A stretch of 64,000 nt of DNA from Candidatus Altimarinota bacterium (GCA_013268835.1 JABFSX010000003.1:85772-149771), one strand, 5' to 3'; positions 1 through 10,801 are shown, counted from the first letter of the stretch. Notes: generated by a model from the letters alone, not told the origin. Numbers and translations: made by a program.

Positions 1-1097
1 TAAGCAGATACTGCAAGCATAAGCGGAAGCATATAGAGCATCATCTTTTGCATAAGCTCAGGATCAAGCGCTGCCTCAAGTGAATTAGGATCCTTTGGGG
101 TTATTATCTCTTTGCTTGTTTCTTTTGATTTTTTCGTATGTTGCATCGACATATAGGCTTGTACCCATTGTGTTGCCCCAAGAATGATACCAAAAATCAC
201 TGCTATAACTCATCCGACTTGTGAGAGATTGATTCCGAAGAAATCTGTAATGATTCCTGTTGGATTAAAATCTTTGAAGATAGGGTAGAGGTGATAAAAA
301 TTAGAAGGATCAGTAATTCATGAAATTACCCAATAGAGACCAATAAGTATTGGCATTTGAATAAGAAGAGGAAGACAAGAACCCATTGGATTTACTCATT
401 CTTTTTTATAGAGTTCCATTATTTTTTGTCCAAGCACTGCTTTATCGTCTTTATATTCGTCTTGAATAGCTTTGATTTTTGGTTGAATTTTTTGGAGTTT
501 TTTCTGGCTTTCCAGCATATGTTGTTGTGGAACTAGAAGAATCAATCGGATAATAAGTGTAATAATAATTATTGCCCATCCAAGTGAGTGTCCGGGTATC
601 CAGGTAAGAAGCGCTATAAAAAGATTATATATTGGTTCATATACAAGAGCAGATAGGCTAGATCGTAGTCATCCTGGTACTGAAAGATTAAATCATACGG
701 TACGTTCTCAGAGAGATGATTTGAATGTAATAGAATACTTTCCTGGTTGTGCAGAAAAAACTCGATACATTGAGTCAAATGGAAGTAGAGCTATACTATT
801 CCCAGGTATACTGATAACATTACAGAAAGTTGGTGCTATTGCTTGAATTCCATTGAGAGGTATAGAATCTATTGTTATAAAAATCTCATTACAGGGATTA
901 ACCGTAATGGCTCCTGTTGTTGTATTGTGTAATGTTATTTTTGGAATATTTGGAACAATAATACTATCTTTCTCAATAGATAAAAATATATCAGTAGGAA
1001 CTGTTGTGGTATTTGTTTTGGGAAAAAACCAATACTGAATTAGTAATGAAGCAAGGAATGCAATTGCGAAAATATTGAGAACCTTAAGTTTGTCCAT
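1..1097 (-). CDS. yidC: YidC/OxaA membrane protein insertase, C-terminus beyond the window
   Basis: Inserts and folds inner-membrane proteins, alone or with SecYEG. The frame reads through TGA codons (first near residue 130), all as Gly. A signal-anchor helix lies at about residues 7-25, followed by a short periplasmic domain and then the conserved core with LVYEPIYNLF, the charged loop KIQPKIKAIQDEYK and the NPMGSCLPLLIQMPILIGLY segment. The reading frame is still open at position 1, so the last residues are missing. It follows rpmH and rnpA on the same strand, the usual bacterial rpmH-rnpA-yidC order. The periplasmic domain is small compared with that of Proteobacteria. The family assignment is firm. 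Confidence 0.95.
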
Positions 1098-1119
1098 AAG
1101 TGAAAAGGTTGTTGATTAA

Positions 1120-1542
1120 TTAGTTTTTAGTTTCTTTGATTTTTTTATAAATGAATTGTAGGTTTTTTTCAAATTCTAGAATATCTCATTCATTCTTATA
1201 ATTAAGAACAGTTCATTTTTTCATTACAAGGACAATATCAAGTGGAGTTGCATCGAGAAATGGTAATGAAATATCATAAAATTTTCTTCTCCAGAAATTA
1301 CGATTTACGCTCCCTTTGGTACATTTTGAAGATAAGAGTATTCCACATCGTCAATGTTTATTTTTGATATCAAGAGTATTTGCCACACAAGTATACGAAA
1401 AAAAAGGTTTTTTTCTATTTAAAACCTTTTTAACTTCGCGTTCTGTAAGACGATATTCTTTGGAAATCATACCATGAAGGTCATTTTGAATAAAACTCAA
1501 CGAGATTACTTCATTGTATTGAACAATAATTTTACTCTCCAA
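1120..1542 (-). CDS. rnpA: Ribonuclease P protein component
   Basis: Protein subunit of RNase P, which removes 5' leaders from tRNA precursors. About 140 residues with three in-frame TGA codons read as Gly. The family signature is visible as KCTKGSVNRNFWRRKFYD, equivalent to the usual R-N-R-x-K-R RNA-binding motif. The start chosen is TTG at 1542, the first start in the open frame, with no Shine-Dalgarno sequence. It lies 21 bp downstream of rpmH and 22 bp upstream of yidC, so the three are probably co-transcribed. The N-terminal part is divergent; the assignment rests on the central motif and gene order. Confidence 0.85.
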
Positions 1543-1563
1543 TAAGGAGTTATTATATTGTGA

Positions 1564-1803
1564 TTAACCGCGAAAACGTTCTGTAAGTCCAGGAAAAGTA
1601 ACAATACGAGCGTTTCCACCAGCAACATTGTGGTGTTTGCTTTTACCGCGAACGTTCTTAAATCGGTTTGCATAGCTTACTGTAAGGATATGGCGACCTT
1701 TTCTACGACGTGCACGAAGGACTTTTTGTCCATCTACAGTATTTTTACGTGCGAGGAATCCGTGAACACGGAGTCGTTTTCTCTTCTTAAGTTTTCCGAT
1801 CAT
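1564..1803 (-). CDS. rpmH: 50S ribosomal protein bL34 with C-terminal extension
   Basis: Ribosomal protein of the large subunit. Residues 3-42 match bL34: [13 protein letters not shown], then a [13 protein letters not shown] segment ending in LTV. The family is normally about 45 residues; this protein has 79. The extra tail of roughly 35 basic residues (containing [13 protein letters not shown]) is not part of the canonical protein. It contains no in-frame UGA. It is the first gene of rpmH-rnpA-yidC. The identity is clear; the tail could be a lineage-specific rRNA contact. Confidence 0.9.
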   Translation of the reverse strand: MIGKLKKRKRLRVHGFLARKNTVDGQKVLRARRRKGRHILTVSYANRFKNVRGKSKHHNVAGGNARIVTFPGLTERFRG

Positions 1804-1876
1804 ATAATATATTTTTTATGAAAAAAGCTTCGGGATTGTATAGAAAACTTGAAACTTGTCAATCATTTTTTCGAAA

Positions 1877-3115
1877 TTAATCAAAGTCAGAAAGTGAAAC
1901 ACTTGTTGATATAGATATTGTGGGGTCTTCATTTCTAAGTGTTCTTCTTTTTCCCCAAGAAAATCACATTTCTAGATTCATTCGTACGTATGGGTGGATG
2001 AATGGACTAATACAAGTAGGATCATATAATGGATTAAGTGTATCTTGTATACAGTCACTTGCTGCCCATGATAACCAAGGATCTTTTACGGGATAAATCT
2101 GAAACGAGAGATTTTTTACATTGATAGTACTAGGAAAAAGATTAATCCATTCTCCACCTGATCCAGTAGCAAGGTATTGACTAGATAATGGTGCAGGATT
2201 ACTTCGGCATCATTCCCAATCCTCAGTACATACCCAAGTATCGATAATGCCATCATAAGTAGTCGAAACAGTAGTTGCCCCGGTATGATAATCTCATACA
2301 TCAAGTCATTTTAATTTTAATATTTGAACATTCCCAATACATCCACTATTTGTCGATGTCATCCCACTTCCAAATGCCGGAAAAATACAAGGAATAAGGG
2401 CTCCACCAATTATCGCATTCGGATCCTGAGATATGTTCCATCTATAGAAAGTTCTTGTTTTTGCTATTTTGTTTATAAGATAGAGTTCCTGAATGGATCC
2501 AGTAAGTACCTCTGGAGCATTTCCAAGTGCCTTATCATCATCATCGCCAATAATACTTCCACTTGCATCAGCATTTTCATCCCCATAATCTCCATCCCCA
2601 TTTCCGTTATGGTCAGTATATTGAGCAAGGTATTGACCATAACGTTGATATTCACCCATAAAACTTAATCCAGTTCCTGTAAGAGATCCTTCAGCACCAT
2701 TATTGTTATTCGTAAGGCATCCACTACTTGATCAGAGGGTACTTCCACTATCGGAGCGACAAAGATAGATTCCACTTCAGTAGTTTATTGTTCATAGTAC
2801 TCAGTTGAGTCAATAGTTACCAACTCATGTTGGATCTTGATAGTGTCCACCTGTTCCAGTTGTTCATACTGCCATTCGGTTCCAATATTCCTCATAATCA
2901 AGAGTTCCTCCATCTTTTATCCCAGTGAATAGTTGTTCTGAAAAGTAATAGAGTTCTTCAAGAAGAGCTACTCTATTAAGGGTTTTTATTCTTACTACAG
3001 ATAAACTTTCTACAGCTACTATTACACTGGTAATGATAAGTGCAAAGAGTGTCATGGATATCATCATTTCAAGAATGGTGAATCCTTTATTATTTTGAAT
3101 TTTTGTTGCGATCAT
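1877..3115 (-). CDS. Type IV prepilin-like protein with long C-terminal domain
   Basis: Residues 10-38 form a class III signal (KGFTILEMMISM followed by a hydrophobic helix): cleavage by prepilin peptidase after G, methylated F, then the N-terminal pilin helix. The remaining ~370 residues are Gly/Ser/Asn-rich, with a short acidic patch (GDDDDK) and several cysteines, unlike a compact major pilin. Many TGA codons are read as Gly, about a dozen of them near the start of the C-terminal part. The ATG at 3115 is preferred because it puts the signal at the usual distance; an upstream ATG at 3145 is possible. It probably serves as a minor pilin, pseudopilin or adhesive tip. Function is inferred from the N-terminus only. 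Confidence 0.75.
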
Positions 3116-3323
3116 ATAGTCAGGATAGTAGAATAAAAGGTACAAATACAGCTCTTCCTATTTTTATAGCAGTTGGGTTTTTTATAAATGATTGTGGTCC
3201 TTTTGAGATAATCTCATCAGTAAGAGAAAAATCTTTATTTTTTTTATATTCTATTTTTCCTAAAAAGAGAATTCACAAAAGTTCTATTATTTTTTGAAAA
3301 TATTTTATACAAATATTTCAGAA

Positions 3324-4028
3324 ATGAATCCATATATTTTTCTGCATGAATCTATTGAAAAAAAAGAAAAGATACATAATATGACATCTATGTCTGATTA
3401 TATTACAAATTCAAAAAATCGAAAATTAAAAACAAAAATTCTTTTATTTTTATCTCGAATCAATATCTGAGCTGGAAAACTTCCTCTTTCATGAAGGATT
3501 ATACTTTTTATGGAATGTATCCTTTGAGGATCATTATTTTTACCATGGTTTCGATTCGTCTATTTGAATGAAACCGTTCAAATACAGTCAGGATTTTCTA
3601 GTTATGCACTCTATATTGGTTATGGGATAGTGCTTGCTGTTATTATGATTCCATTTTTTCTTCTTTCTCATACCAAAAAAGAACGTATACGGGCGATGGT
3701 TCCATTTCGCCTTTCCGATACACAGGTAATTGTTTTTATTACTAGTATGCTACTTATAACTCTGATTAATTTGATAGTGCTGAATGCTATTTATAGTATT
3801 CAGATTGCGGCTCATGGTTCGAGTCTCGGAAGTGGCTTTAAGGTAGCCTTTTCAGCTGTTGTGGCGATACTGATTGCTACATACTTTCTTTCAAAGTCAA
3901 ATAAAGAAATAAATACAGAAATTTATTACATCGATCATCAGACAGATAAAGAGCTTCTCGAATATAAAGATATCCTTTCTAAGGATGAAAGTAAAAAGAA
4001 AAAAAATAATATGAGCTTACCGATTTAA
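3324..4028 (+). CDS. Multi-pass membrane protein of unknown function
   Basis: Not recognised. 234 residues when three TGA codons near residues 48-70 are read as Gly. The first ~55 residues are basic and soluble. Four hydrophobic segments follow, at about 58-75, 92-113, 133-155 and 168-188, then a highly charged C-terminus rich in Lys and Glu (DESKKKKNN). There is no signal peptide. The start ATG at 3324 is the first in the frame. It is transcribed rightward, divergent from the prepilin, and precedes the HTH regulator at 4112, from which it is separated by a probable promoter. Confidence 0.6.
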
Positions 4029-4111
4029 ACTTGACTTTACTAGAAAACCTATATTATTATCACATAAGGGGTTTTAAAAAAATCTCAAGAAATTCCTAAT
4101 TTTCTACACTC

Positions 4112-5152
4112 ATGTCTACTGTAGCTACTGAGATCCAGAGTACGTTTGAGAACATACTCTCATCACTCGCTGAAAAAGAGCGATCAGTTATTACTCGTCG
4201 TATTGGTCTTGTTGGTGAACGAGAAACACTTCAAGAAATTGGGGATACATATGGCATTACTCGTGAAAGAGTTCGTCAAATTGAAGATGTTGGTATCAAA
4301 AAAATTGGTCGTATTATGCGCACAAGTTCTTTGATGCGTATTCAAGAATCTGGTGAAAAAATTCTCCAGATGCATGGAGGAATTATGACACGAGATCGCT
4401 TGATTTCAGCAATAATTGCAGATATCGGTATTGAAGGAGCACTTAATCATAATATTATTGACGTTCTTCTTCAGGCAGATTATAATCTCCAGAGATCCAA
4501 GCCTCAACTTGGAACGAATACATATTTTCACTTTGCGGAAGTAACAAAAAAAGTAGTAGAAGCGGTTCATAAGGAAGCTCTTAAATCACTGAAGAAAAAA
4601 GGAGATATTATGGAGGTGACTGCACTCTATGAATCAATTCATCTGGCTCTTTTTGCTCAATTTGGAAACCTTAGCAATGTAATCCTTGATTCTATCATGG
4701 ATATATTCCTTGATATTGTTAAGGGGGAAGAGAAATTTATTGGTCTTGAAAAATGGAAAATTCTTAATCCAGCAACTCTCAAAGATAAAGCAATCTATGT
4801 ATTGAAGAAGAAAAAAGAACCTCTTCATTTTCTTGATATTGCAGCAGCTATTACAGAGCGCTTCAATGAACCAGTAAAAACTTCAACTATCCACAATGAA
4901 CTCATTCGAAATAATGAATTCGTACTTATCGGACGAGGTATCTATGTTCTTAAAGAATGGGGATACAAGGATGGAACAGTTCTTGATGTTATCCTTGAGA
5001 TATTCAAGAAAGCAGGTGCTCCTCTTTCAACTGAAGAGATCACTGAACGAGTTCTGAAAATCCGACAAGTGAAGATCACTACTATCTATATGAATCTTCA
5101 GAATAAGAAGTATGTAGAACGAGTAGGACGAAATCTCTATCAATCAAAATAA
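4112..5152 (+). CDS. Sigma-70 region 4-like / HARE-type winged-helix regulator
   Basis: 346 residues with no UGA. Residues ~20-70 form a sigma region 4 helix-turn-helix (ETLQEIGDTYGITRERVRQIE, the -35 recognition signature), but regions 2 and 3 of a sigma factor are absent. The C-terminal ~120 residues hold two winged-helix units: a HARE-HTH-like one (KDKAIYVLKKKKEPLHFLDI, then GRGIYVLKEWGY) and a second near ILEIFKKAGAPLSTEEI. This is the architecture of RNA-polymerase-associated accessory regulators rather than of a complete sigma factor. A terminator follows at once. The DNA- or polymerase-binding role is inferred from the domains; the target is unknown. Confidence 0.7.
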   Translation: MSTVATEIQSTFENILSSLAEKERSVITRRIGLVGERETLQEIGDTYGITRERVRQIEDVGIKKIGRIMRTSSLMRIQESGEKILQMHGGIMTRDRLISAIIADIGIEGALNHNIIDVLLQADYNLQRSKPQLGTNTYFHFAEVTKKVVEAVHKEALKSLKKKGDIMEVTALYESIHLALFAQFGNLSNVILDSIMDIFLDIVKGEEKFIGLEKWKILNPATLKDKAIYVLKKKKEPLHFLDIAAAITERFNEPVKTSTIHNELIRNNEFVLIGRGIYVLKEWGYKDGTVLDVILEIFKKAGAPLSTEEITERVLKIRQVKITTIYMNLQNKKYVERVGRNLYQSK

Positions 5153-5156
5153 ACTT

Positions 5157-5188
5157 AAAAAAATCCTTCAAATTTGGAGGATTTTTTT
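5157..5188 (+). terminator. Bidirectional intrinsic terminator
   Basis: Inverted repeat (AAATCCTTCAAA paired with TTTGGAGGATTT) with A and T runs on both sides. It ends the regulator at 4112 and overlaps the last codons of the leftward gene at 5187. Confidence 0.85.
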
Positions 5189-6401
5189 AAGGATTCACTG
5201 TTCTTAGTAGCAGAATACTTAGGAGTATAAGAAGGAGAATATGTGTTATGATATATACATTGAATGTTAAGAATACTATCAGTAGAATAATCGAGAGTAT
5301 ATATGGATTTTTTAGAGAAACTCATCTCTTGATACAGCTATATATATAGGTAAAAATTGGCAAGAGTCCATATTGAAAGACGGTATCTATGAAGAGATTA
5401 TGTGAGGAATCAATATTCATACTATTTGGGAAATAGCTATTCACAAGATCAGATCTGAAATCTGAGAAATAGGAGAGTATCGAATCAGGGCCAAATCCAA
5501 TTAATAGGCCCATTGGATGGCTGAGTAGAATACCAATAAGTTCTTTCATAAGAATAAAACGACTCTCAAAAGAGAGTAACTTATCTGCTTCAATAAAATT
5601 AAATCATAGAGATAATAGTATGCTTATAATGAGTAAAAAGATACTGAATTGCTTTCAGATGTGTTTTCAGAAAAAATATCAAAGACTATACCAGAGGAGA
5701 AGGAATAATATAAGGGTATTTGCTATATAGCTTCAAGATACATAGATTCATCATAAAAAAATCAGCAGAGCTCCTATATATCATATAGGAATATATTTTT
5801 GTTTTATTTTCCAATCCCAATTCAGTATATACTCCATAAGTATGGGAATAAATACGAGCATATAACCTGCCAGATAATTTGGGTTTCCAAGCGTACCTGA
5901 TGATCTTCCTGGGTACATGCTATACATCCCTGAGCGATTGTATATATCAAATCATCCACCAAGATGCTCTCCTATAGCAATGAGTGCTACGAAAAATGCT
6001 GATATGATGCTCCAATTGAGATATTTCTGAAGATGTTCTTTTGGATTCGAGATGAGCACAATACTATAACCAATTATAGCAAAATAAGAGAGATATCCAT
6101 GATGTTTCTCATAGCTTCCTATAAAAAAATCAGAATTAAATACACCTCAAAAATAGAGTCCTGATAGGAATGGTATAATGAGCAATATATAAAAAATATA
6201 ACCATACTTTTTGAGAGTATTTCCTATTGATAAAGGAAATCGAATCAATCATTCAATATAGGTGAATACAAGAATAATCAGAAAAAGGTATATTTTTTGA
6301 CGCTCAAAAGAATAATTCTCTCAAAATATCAACCTAAAAGGTGATAGTACATGAGAAAAATGTAGGGGAAGGATGAAAAATAAGGCAGTAAGAGAGTACA
6401 T
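5187..6401 (-). CDS. O-antigen ligase / polysaccharide polymerase-like membrane protein (WaaL/Wzy type)
   Basis: 404 residues with many TGA codons read as Gly. Around eleven hydrophobic helices span the protein. A long extracytoplasmic loop holds GRSSGTLGNPNYLAG, and a second, C-terminal loop (residues ~300-335) ends in SSHNLFIDTVFQYGLLP. This His-Asn motif ahead of a helix is typical of the O-antigen ligase family (PF04932). The family joins polysaccharide to lipid A or to other acceptors, or polymerises glycans; the acceptor cannot be told from sequence. There are no glycan genes next to it apart from galU far away. The family call is good, the exact reaction open. Confidence 0.75.
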
Positions 6402-6447
6402 TATACTAAAATAGTATTATTTATATTGTTTGCCTTATGATAATTTT

Positions 6448-6873
6448 TTATTTTTTTGTATTATTTCGAATTTCTATAAGGAGTTCTTCCATATTTTCAA
6501 AATTTGGCTTGTAATTGGTGGTTTCAGTATATTTCTTGAATTCTGATTGCACAGTATGTACGTATGGTTCAAGCCTTTGTCCGATAAGGGGAAGATCGAT
6601 AATGAGTGTGAGTGACCATCCAACAAGACCGATTACAATTGTAGCACCCACAAGAGCCCCAAAACCTCGTGCCACACCTGCAATGAAGTTTGGCCAGAGC
6701 ATCTTCCATGGACTATGGATATAGTCGATGAATTCCTCTAGTCCCATTGCTTGAATTGCATCAGTAATACCTTCAATATCTTCTTGAGTTTTTTTAGAAG
6801 TTTTTCTAACGGCTGTTACTCGTTTGGTGGACATTTTTTTGATCTGTTGTTCGTCGTGGATATCTTTTTCCAT
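6448..6873 (-). CDS. DUF5665-type membrane protein
   Basis: About 141 residues. The core FIDYIHSPWKMLWPNFIAG, followed by a Gly-rich stretch and a single hydrophobic helix (ATIVIGLVGWSLTLIIDLPLIG), is characteristic of the small DUF5665 family. Start codons further upstream fall inside the fusA terminator, so the ATG at 6873 was chosen; the ATG at 6834 is a second option. A coiled C-terminus follows the membrane segment. It lies just downstream of fusA but beyond its terminator. The function of the family is unknown. Confidence 0.6.
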   Translation of the reverse strand: MEKDIHDEQQIKKMSTKRVTAVRKTSKKTQEDIEGITDAIQAMGLEEFIDYIHSPWKMLWPNFIAGVARGFGALVGATIVIGLVGWSLTLIIDLPLIGQRLEPYVHTVQSEFKKYTETTNYKPNFENMEELLIEIRNNTKK

Positions 6874-6956
6874 AAAATTAGGATGCATTAGAGAATATGG
6901 CAGGAGTATAATCGAGAATAGAAGAAGTGCAAATTGAAAAATTGGTCTCGAAAAAG

Positions 6957-6990
6957 AAAAAATCCCCACTTTTTACAGTAGGGGATTTTT
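6957..6990 (-). terminator. Intrinsic terminator of fusA
   Basis: Stem AAAATCCCC/GGGGATTTT with a short loop and a T run on the minus strand, 13 bp after the fusA stop. Confidence 0.85.
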
Positions 6991-7002
6991 GTTCAGAAAA
7001 TA

Positions 7003-9147
7003 TTATTCTTCATCATCTTCTTCGAACTTCACTCCGCGTTCTGCACGGATTTTTTCTGTGATGTTGTTTGGAACCTGAGAATAGTGAGCAAATTCCATAG
7101 CGTATGTTGCACGTCCTTGTGATGATGATCGGAGATCTGTAGAGTATCCGAACATTTCAGAGAGAGGAACATGAGCTCGGATAATCTTTGCCATACCACG
7201 TTCAGTCATCTCGATGATCTGTCCTCGTTTTGAGTTGAGATTTCCGAGAACGTCACCCATATATTCTTCTGGAGTATTAACCTCCACAAGCATAATTGGT
7301 TCAAGAAGAGCTGGACGAGCCTTCTTCGCTGCCTGACGGAATGCCTTGATAGCAGCCATACGGAACGCAAGTTCGTTCGAATCCACATCATGGTAAGAAC
7401 CGAATGTAAGAGTAGCCTTCACATCAACGATAGGATATCCAGCAATAATACCACGAGTATATGCTGTAATAAGTCCTTTTTCAACACCAGGAATATATTC
7501 ACGAGGAATCACACCTCCCACTACCTTGTTCACGAATACAGTTTCAGTAGCAAGTGCTTCTGGATCTGCAGCTCGCATCTCAGGAGTAATTGGTTCGAAT
7601 GTGATAACAACGTCACCAAATTGTCCACGACCACCTGATTGCTTCTTGTGAGTACCTCGTTCGTCAGTTACTGTAGCAGTAATAGTCTCACGATACGCCA
7701 CTTGAGGAGCTCCAACATTGGCTTCAACTTTGAATTCTCGTTTCATACGATCTACAAGGATCTCAAGGTGAAGTTCACCCATACCCGCCATGATCGTTTG
7801 TCCAGTTTCTGGATTTGATGATACACGGAATGAAGGATCTTCTTCAGCAAGCTTATTGAGAGCCATACCCATCTTTTCCTGGTCTGCCTTTGTTTTTGGT
7901 TCTACTGAGATAGAGATAACTGGCTCAGGGAATACCATACGCTCGAGAAGAACTGGATGGTTGATATCACAGAGAGTATCACCTGTTTTTGTATCTTTGA
8001 GTCCGATGATCGCACCAATATTACCTGCTGGGATTTCTTCGATTTCAGTTCGAGTATTGGCGTGCATCTGAAGAAGGCGACCAATACGTTCTTTTTCTCC
8101 GCTTACAGAGTTGAGAACATATGAACCTGACTTGAGAGTACCTGCATAAACACGAACGAATGTAATACGTCCTACGAATGGATCAGTCATGATCTTGAAT
8201 GCGATAGCACCAAGAGTTTCATTTGGATCTTGTTTGAGAGTAATTACTTTTTCGATATCATCAGGATCAATACCTGAGATCATACCACCCTTCACATCAA
8301 GAGGAGAAGGAAGAAGATCTACAACGGCATCAAGAACGAGTTGTACCCCCTTGTTCATAAGAGCAGATCCACACATAAGTGGATATACCATATCGGCGAT
8401 AACTCCTTTTCGAAGACCTTGTTTGATTTCAGCTTCGGTAAGAGTACCATTTTCGAAGAACTTATCCATAAGCTCATCATCTTGTTCAGCGGCTTTCTCA
8501 ACGAGAGCTGCATGCCACTTGTCTGCATCAGCCTGATGAGAAGCTGGGATTTCCATTTCAACAACTTTTTCACCCATCTTTCCATCAAATGTATACGCCT
8601 TCATATTGATAAGATTGATGATTCCAGAGAAATCATTCTCTTGTCCGATAGGGAGTTGGATAGGAATCACTTTGTTTCCGGCAAGACGCTTGATGATAGA
8701 CTCGTAAGTCATCATGAAGTTACCTCCAGTTTTATCCATCTTATTGGCAAAAGCAATACGAGGAACTCCGTATTTGTCAGCTTGTTTCCATACTGTCTCA
8801 GATTGAGGCTCAACACCTTGTGAAGCATCGAATACTGCAACCGCACCATCAAGAACACGCATAGAACGCTCTACCTCGATAGTAAAGTCAACGTGACCTG
8901 GGGTATCAATAAGATTGAGTTGAATCCCTCTCCATGAAGTAGTTGTCGCTGCAGAAGTAATCGTGATACCACGCTCCTTCTCTTGTTCCATCCAGTCCAT
9001 AGTCGCTCCTCCATCATGTACTTCACCAATCTTGTGATTGATACCAGTATAGAAAAGAACACGCTCAGAAGTGGTAGTTTTACCCGCATCAATGTGGGCA
9101 CAAATACCGAAGTTTCGGATATTTTTGAGATCCTTGGAAATCGCCAT
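7003..9147 (-). CDS. fusA: Elongation factor G
   Basis: 714 residues, full length. GTPase that moves tRNA and mRNA through the ribosome and, with RRF, recycles ribosomes. The G1 loop AHIDAGKTT (residues ~17-25), G3 DTPGHVDF and G4 NKMDKTG are intact, followed by domains II-V, including the domain IV motif GRGQFGDV. There is no in-frame UGA although nearly every neighbouring gene has several, which fits UGA avoidance in highly expressed genes. It ends with TAA. The start ATG has no Shine-Dalgarno sequence upstream. Transcribed alone, with its own terminator. Confidence 0.98.
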   Translation of the reverse strand: MAISKDLKNIRNFGICAHIDAGKTTTSERVLFYTGINHKIGEVHDGGATMDWMEQEKERGITITSAATTTSWRGIQLNLIDTPGHVDFTIEVERSMRVLDGAVAVFDASQGVEPQSETVWKQADKYGVPRIAFANKMDKTGGNFMMTYESIIKRLAGNKVIPIQLPIGQENDFSGIINLINMKAYTFDGKMGEKVVEMEIPASHQADADKWHAALVEKAAEQDDELMDKFFENGTLTEAEIKQGLRKGVIADMVYPLMCGSALMNKGVQLVLDAVVDLLPSPLDVKGGMISGIDPDDIEKVITLKQDPNETLGAIAFKIMTDPFVGRITFVRVYAGTLKSGSYVLNSVSGEKERIGRLLQMHANTRTEIEEIPAGNIGAIIGLKDTKTGDTLCDINHPVLLERMVFPEPVISISVEPKTKADQEKMGMALNKLAEEDPSFRVSSNPETGQTIMAGMGELHLEILVDRMKREFKVEANVGAPQVAYRETITATVTDERGTHKKQSGGRGQFGDVVITFEPITPEMRAADPEALATETVFVNKVVGGVIPREYIPGVEKGLITAYTRGIIAGYPIVDVKATLTFGSYHDVDSNELAFRMAAIKAFRQAAKKARPALLEPIMLVEVNTPEEYMGDVLGNLNSKRGQIIEMTERGMAKIIRAHVPLSEMFGYSTDLRSSSQGRATYAMEFAHYSQVPNNITEKIRAERGVKFEEDDEE

Positions 9148-9249
9148 AAAATGTAAAAATTAGAAATAATATTGCAGAAATCGCGAGAATAATATGGAAA
9201 AGAGGGGAAATGTCAAAAAGGATTTAACTGGAATTTTTTATTCAAAAAT

Positions 9250-9277
9250 TTGCTTTTATTTTCATTTTTTCTATACT
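9250..9277 (+). promoter_or_regulatory. Probable sigma-A-type promoter of the tRNA-Leu genes
   Basis: TTGCTT and TATACT separated by 16 bp. The same TTGCTT -35 with a TATAAT-like -10 precedes nusA and tRNA-Cys in this window. Confidence 0.6.
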
Positions 9278-9295
9278 TCCCTCACTCGTTCATTT

Positions 9296-9317
9296 GCTCG
9301 GGTGGTGGAATGGTAGA
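9296..9317 (+). repeat. Partial duplicate of the tRNA-Leu 5' end
   Basis: These 22 bases are identical to 9419-9440, the first 22 bases of tRNA-Leu(CAG), but the following ~100 bp cannot be folded into a tRNA. It sits between the promoter and the real tRNA genes, so it would be transcribed as a leader. It is probably the scar of an insertion or partial duplication at the tRNA locus. Confidence 0.7.
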
Positions 9318-9418
9318 TGTGCGGTTCGAAATGAGCGTTTAGCGAATATTCGAGAGCCATACCTCCGAGACGAAGTCGAGAGGGGTACACGTACCTCGCC
9401 CATAAGTCCGAATAATAA

Positions 9419-9502
9419 GCTCGGGTGGTGGAATGGTAGACACGTACGTTTCAGATGCGTATGCCTTCGGGTGTGTGGGTTCAAGTCCCATCTCGAGCAC
9501 CA
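9419..9502 (+). tRNA. tRNA-Leu (CAG)
   Basis: 84 nt including encoded CCA. Acceptor stem GCTCGGG/CTCGAGC, anticodon loop TTCAGAT within stem TACGT/GCGTA, a longer variable arm (GCCTTCGGGTGT) as expected for class II tRNAs, and T-loop TTCAAGT. First complete tRNA of a pair. Confidence 0.93.
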
Positions 9503-9525
9503 CAAATTGAAGATCCAGAAAAAAT

Positions 9526-9609
9526 GCCCAGGTGATGGAATGGTAGACATGACGGTCTTAGAAGCCGTTGCCGCGAGGTGTAAGAGTTCAAGTCTCTTCC
9601 TGGGCACCA
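9526..9609 (+). tRNA. tRNA-Leu (UAG)
   Basis: 84 nt with encoded CCA. Acceptor GCCCAGG/CCTGGGC, anticodon loop with TAG, long variable arm, T-loop TTCAAGT. Its last four bases are the first four of the 22-bp direct repeat that recurs at 11950, so the 3' end of this tRNA gene is the likely integration site of the following cassette. Confidence 0.93.
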
Positions 9610-9627
9610 TCAAAATAATAAAAATCT
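9606..9627 (+). repeat. Direct repeat, left copy (att-like)
   Basis: 22 bp starting at the tRNA-Leu discriminator base and CCA, identical to 11950-11971. The two copies bracket the DUF262-HEPN cassette, as attL and attR would bracket an element integrated at a tRNA 3' end. Confidence 0.7.
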
Positions 9628-9652
9628 CATTCGAAAGAATGGGATTTTTAAT
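9620..9652 (+). terminator. Terminator of the tRNA-Leu pair
   Basis: Hairpin AAAATCTCATTC / GAATGGGATTTTT directly after the tRNA genes; it partly overlaps the direct repeat. Confidence 0.75.
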
Positions 9653-9726
9653 AAATTTGTATAAAAATCAGGTTTCTGTAAACTTACAGTAAATAATTAT
9701 TTTTTACTTTATAAACTATAGTAGTT

Positions 9727-10797
9727 ATGGATAACAATTCAATTAGTCAGTTCTTTGAAAATAGTCAAATGGAACTCATTACCCAATCTTCCGATTTATC
9801 CCTCGCTACTTTATCTAGTATGATAGAAAGCGGCGGGATAGACCTAAATCCTGATTTTCAAAGACGGGAAAGATGGGATATAGATGATAAATCTAAACTC
9901 ATAGAATCATTTATCTTAAATGTACCAATTCCTGCGATTTACTTATCAGAAGACAAATTTTGAAAATATACTGCAATTGATGGGAAACAAAGATTAAATG
10001 CTATAAATTGATTCATGGAATGAAGATTTCGACTCAAAGGTTTAAAAAAAGCCTATTTTTTGAATGACTGTCTCTTTAAGGATCTTATTGATGATATAAA
10101 GAATGTATTAACCATTCGTCCTCTTGTTAGAGTGATAACTGTTTTAAAACAATCAGATCCCTCATTAAAATATGAGGTCTTCTTACGCCTGAATCAACAA
10201 TGAGAAAGATTGAATGCTCAGGAAATTCGAAACGTGGCATGGAAATGACCACTTAATGATTTACTATTAGATTTGAGTGTTAATCCTATTTTAAGAACAG
10301 CATTAAAAATCCCTGCAAATAATAAATCATCGGCATTTCAAAAAATGGAGGATGTGGAATTTATTCTAAGATTTCTAACCTTACATAATCTTGGTGATAA
10401 CTATAATAAAGATTTATCTTGATCAATGGATAAATTTATGGAGGAAAATCAGTATGCAAATTGGGAAAATTTAGATATTTATGCTAATGATTTTAATAGA
10501 GCCATTAATGGTTGTGATGCTATATGGGGCAATAATTCTTTCCAACGTTATGACTGAATGTATAGACAACAAATGGTGGCTGGTATGTATGATGCTCAAA
10601 TGTTAGCAATGGCAAAATTTAGTGATTCTGAAATAGGGTCACTAACAAATAATAAAGATGGAATCATTGCGGAATTTGAAAGGATATCAACTCAAGATAC
10701 TATTTTTGAACAATCTGTTAGAGTTTCCACTAATGATAAAGCAAAGCTCCATTATCGTGTCTGAAAGATAAAAGAAATACTTACTCAGAATTTATAA
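9727..10797 (+). CDS. DUF262 (GmrS/ParB-like) domain protein
   Basis: 356 residues with several TGA codons as Gly. The N-terminal DUF262 domain shows NPDFQRRERWD at ~40 and the conserved DGKQRLNAI at ~84-92, the ParB/sulfiredoxin-like nucleotide-handling core found in type IV restriction and other defence proteins; VFLRLNQQGERLNAQEIRN is also typical. There is no C-terminal HNH nuclease (DUF1524), so this is the short form that works with a partner gene. It is followed after 4 bp by the HEPN gene. The pair forms the only content between two 22-bp repeats beside tRNA-Leu. A defence role is inferred from domain pairing. Confidence 0.8.
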
Positions 10798-10801
10798 TTC
10801 T

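Noticed and set aside
9294..9692. Open frames across the tRNA-Leu genes
   Set aside because: They are tRNA sequence read as protein.
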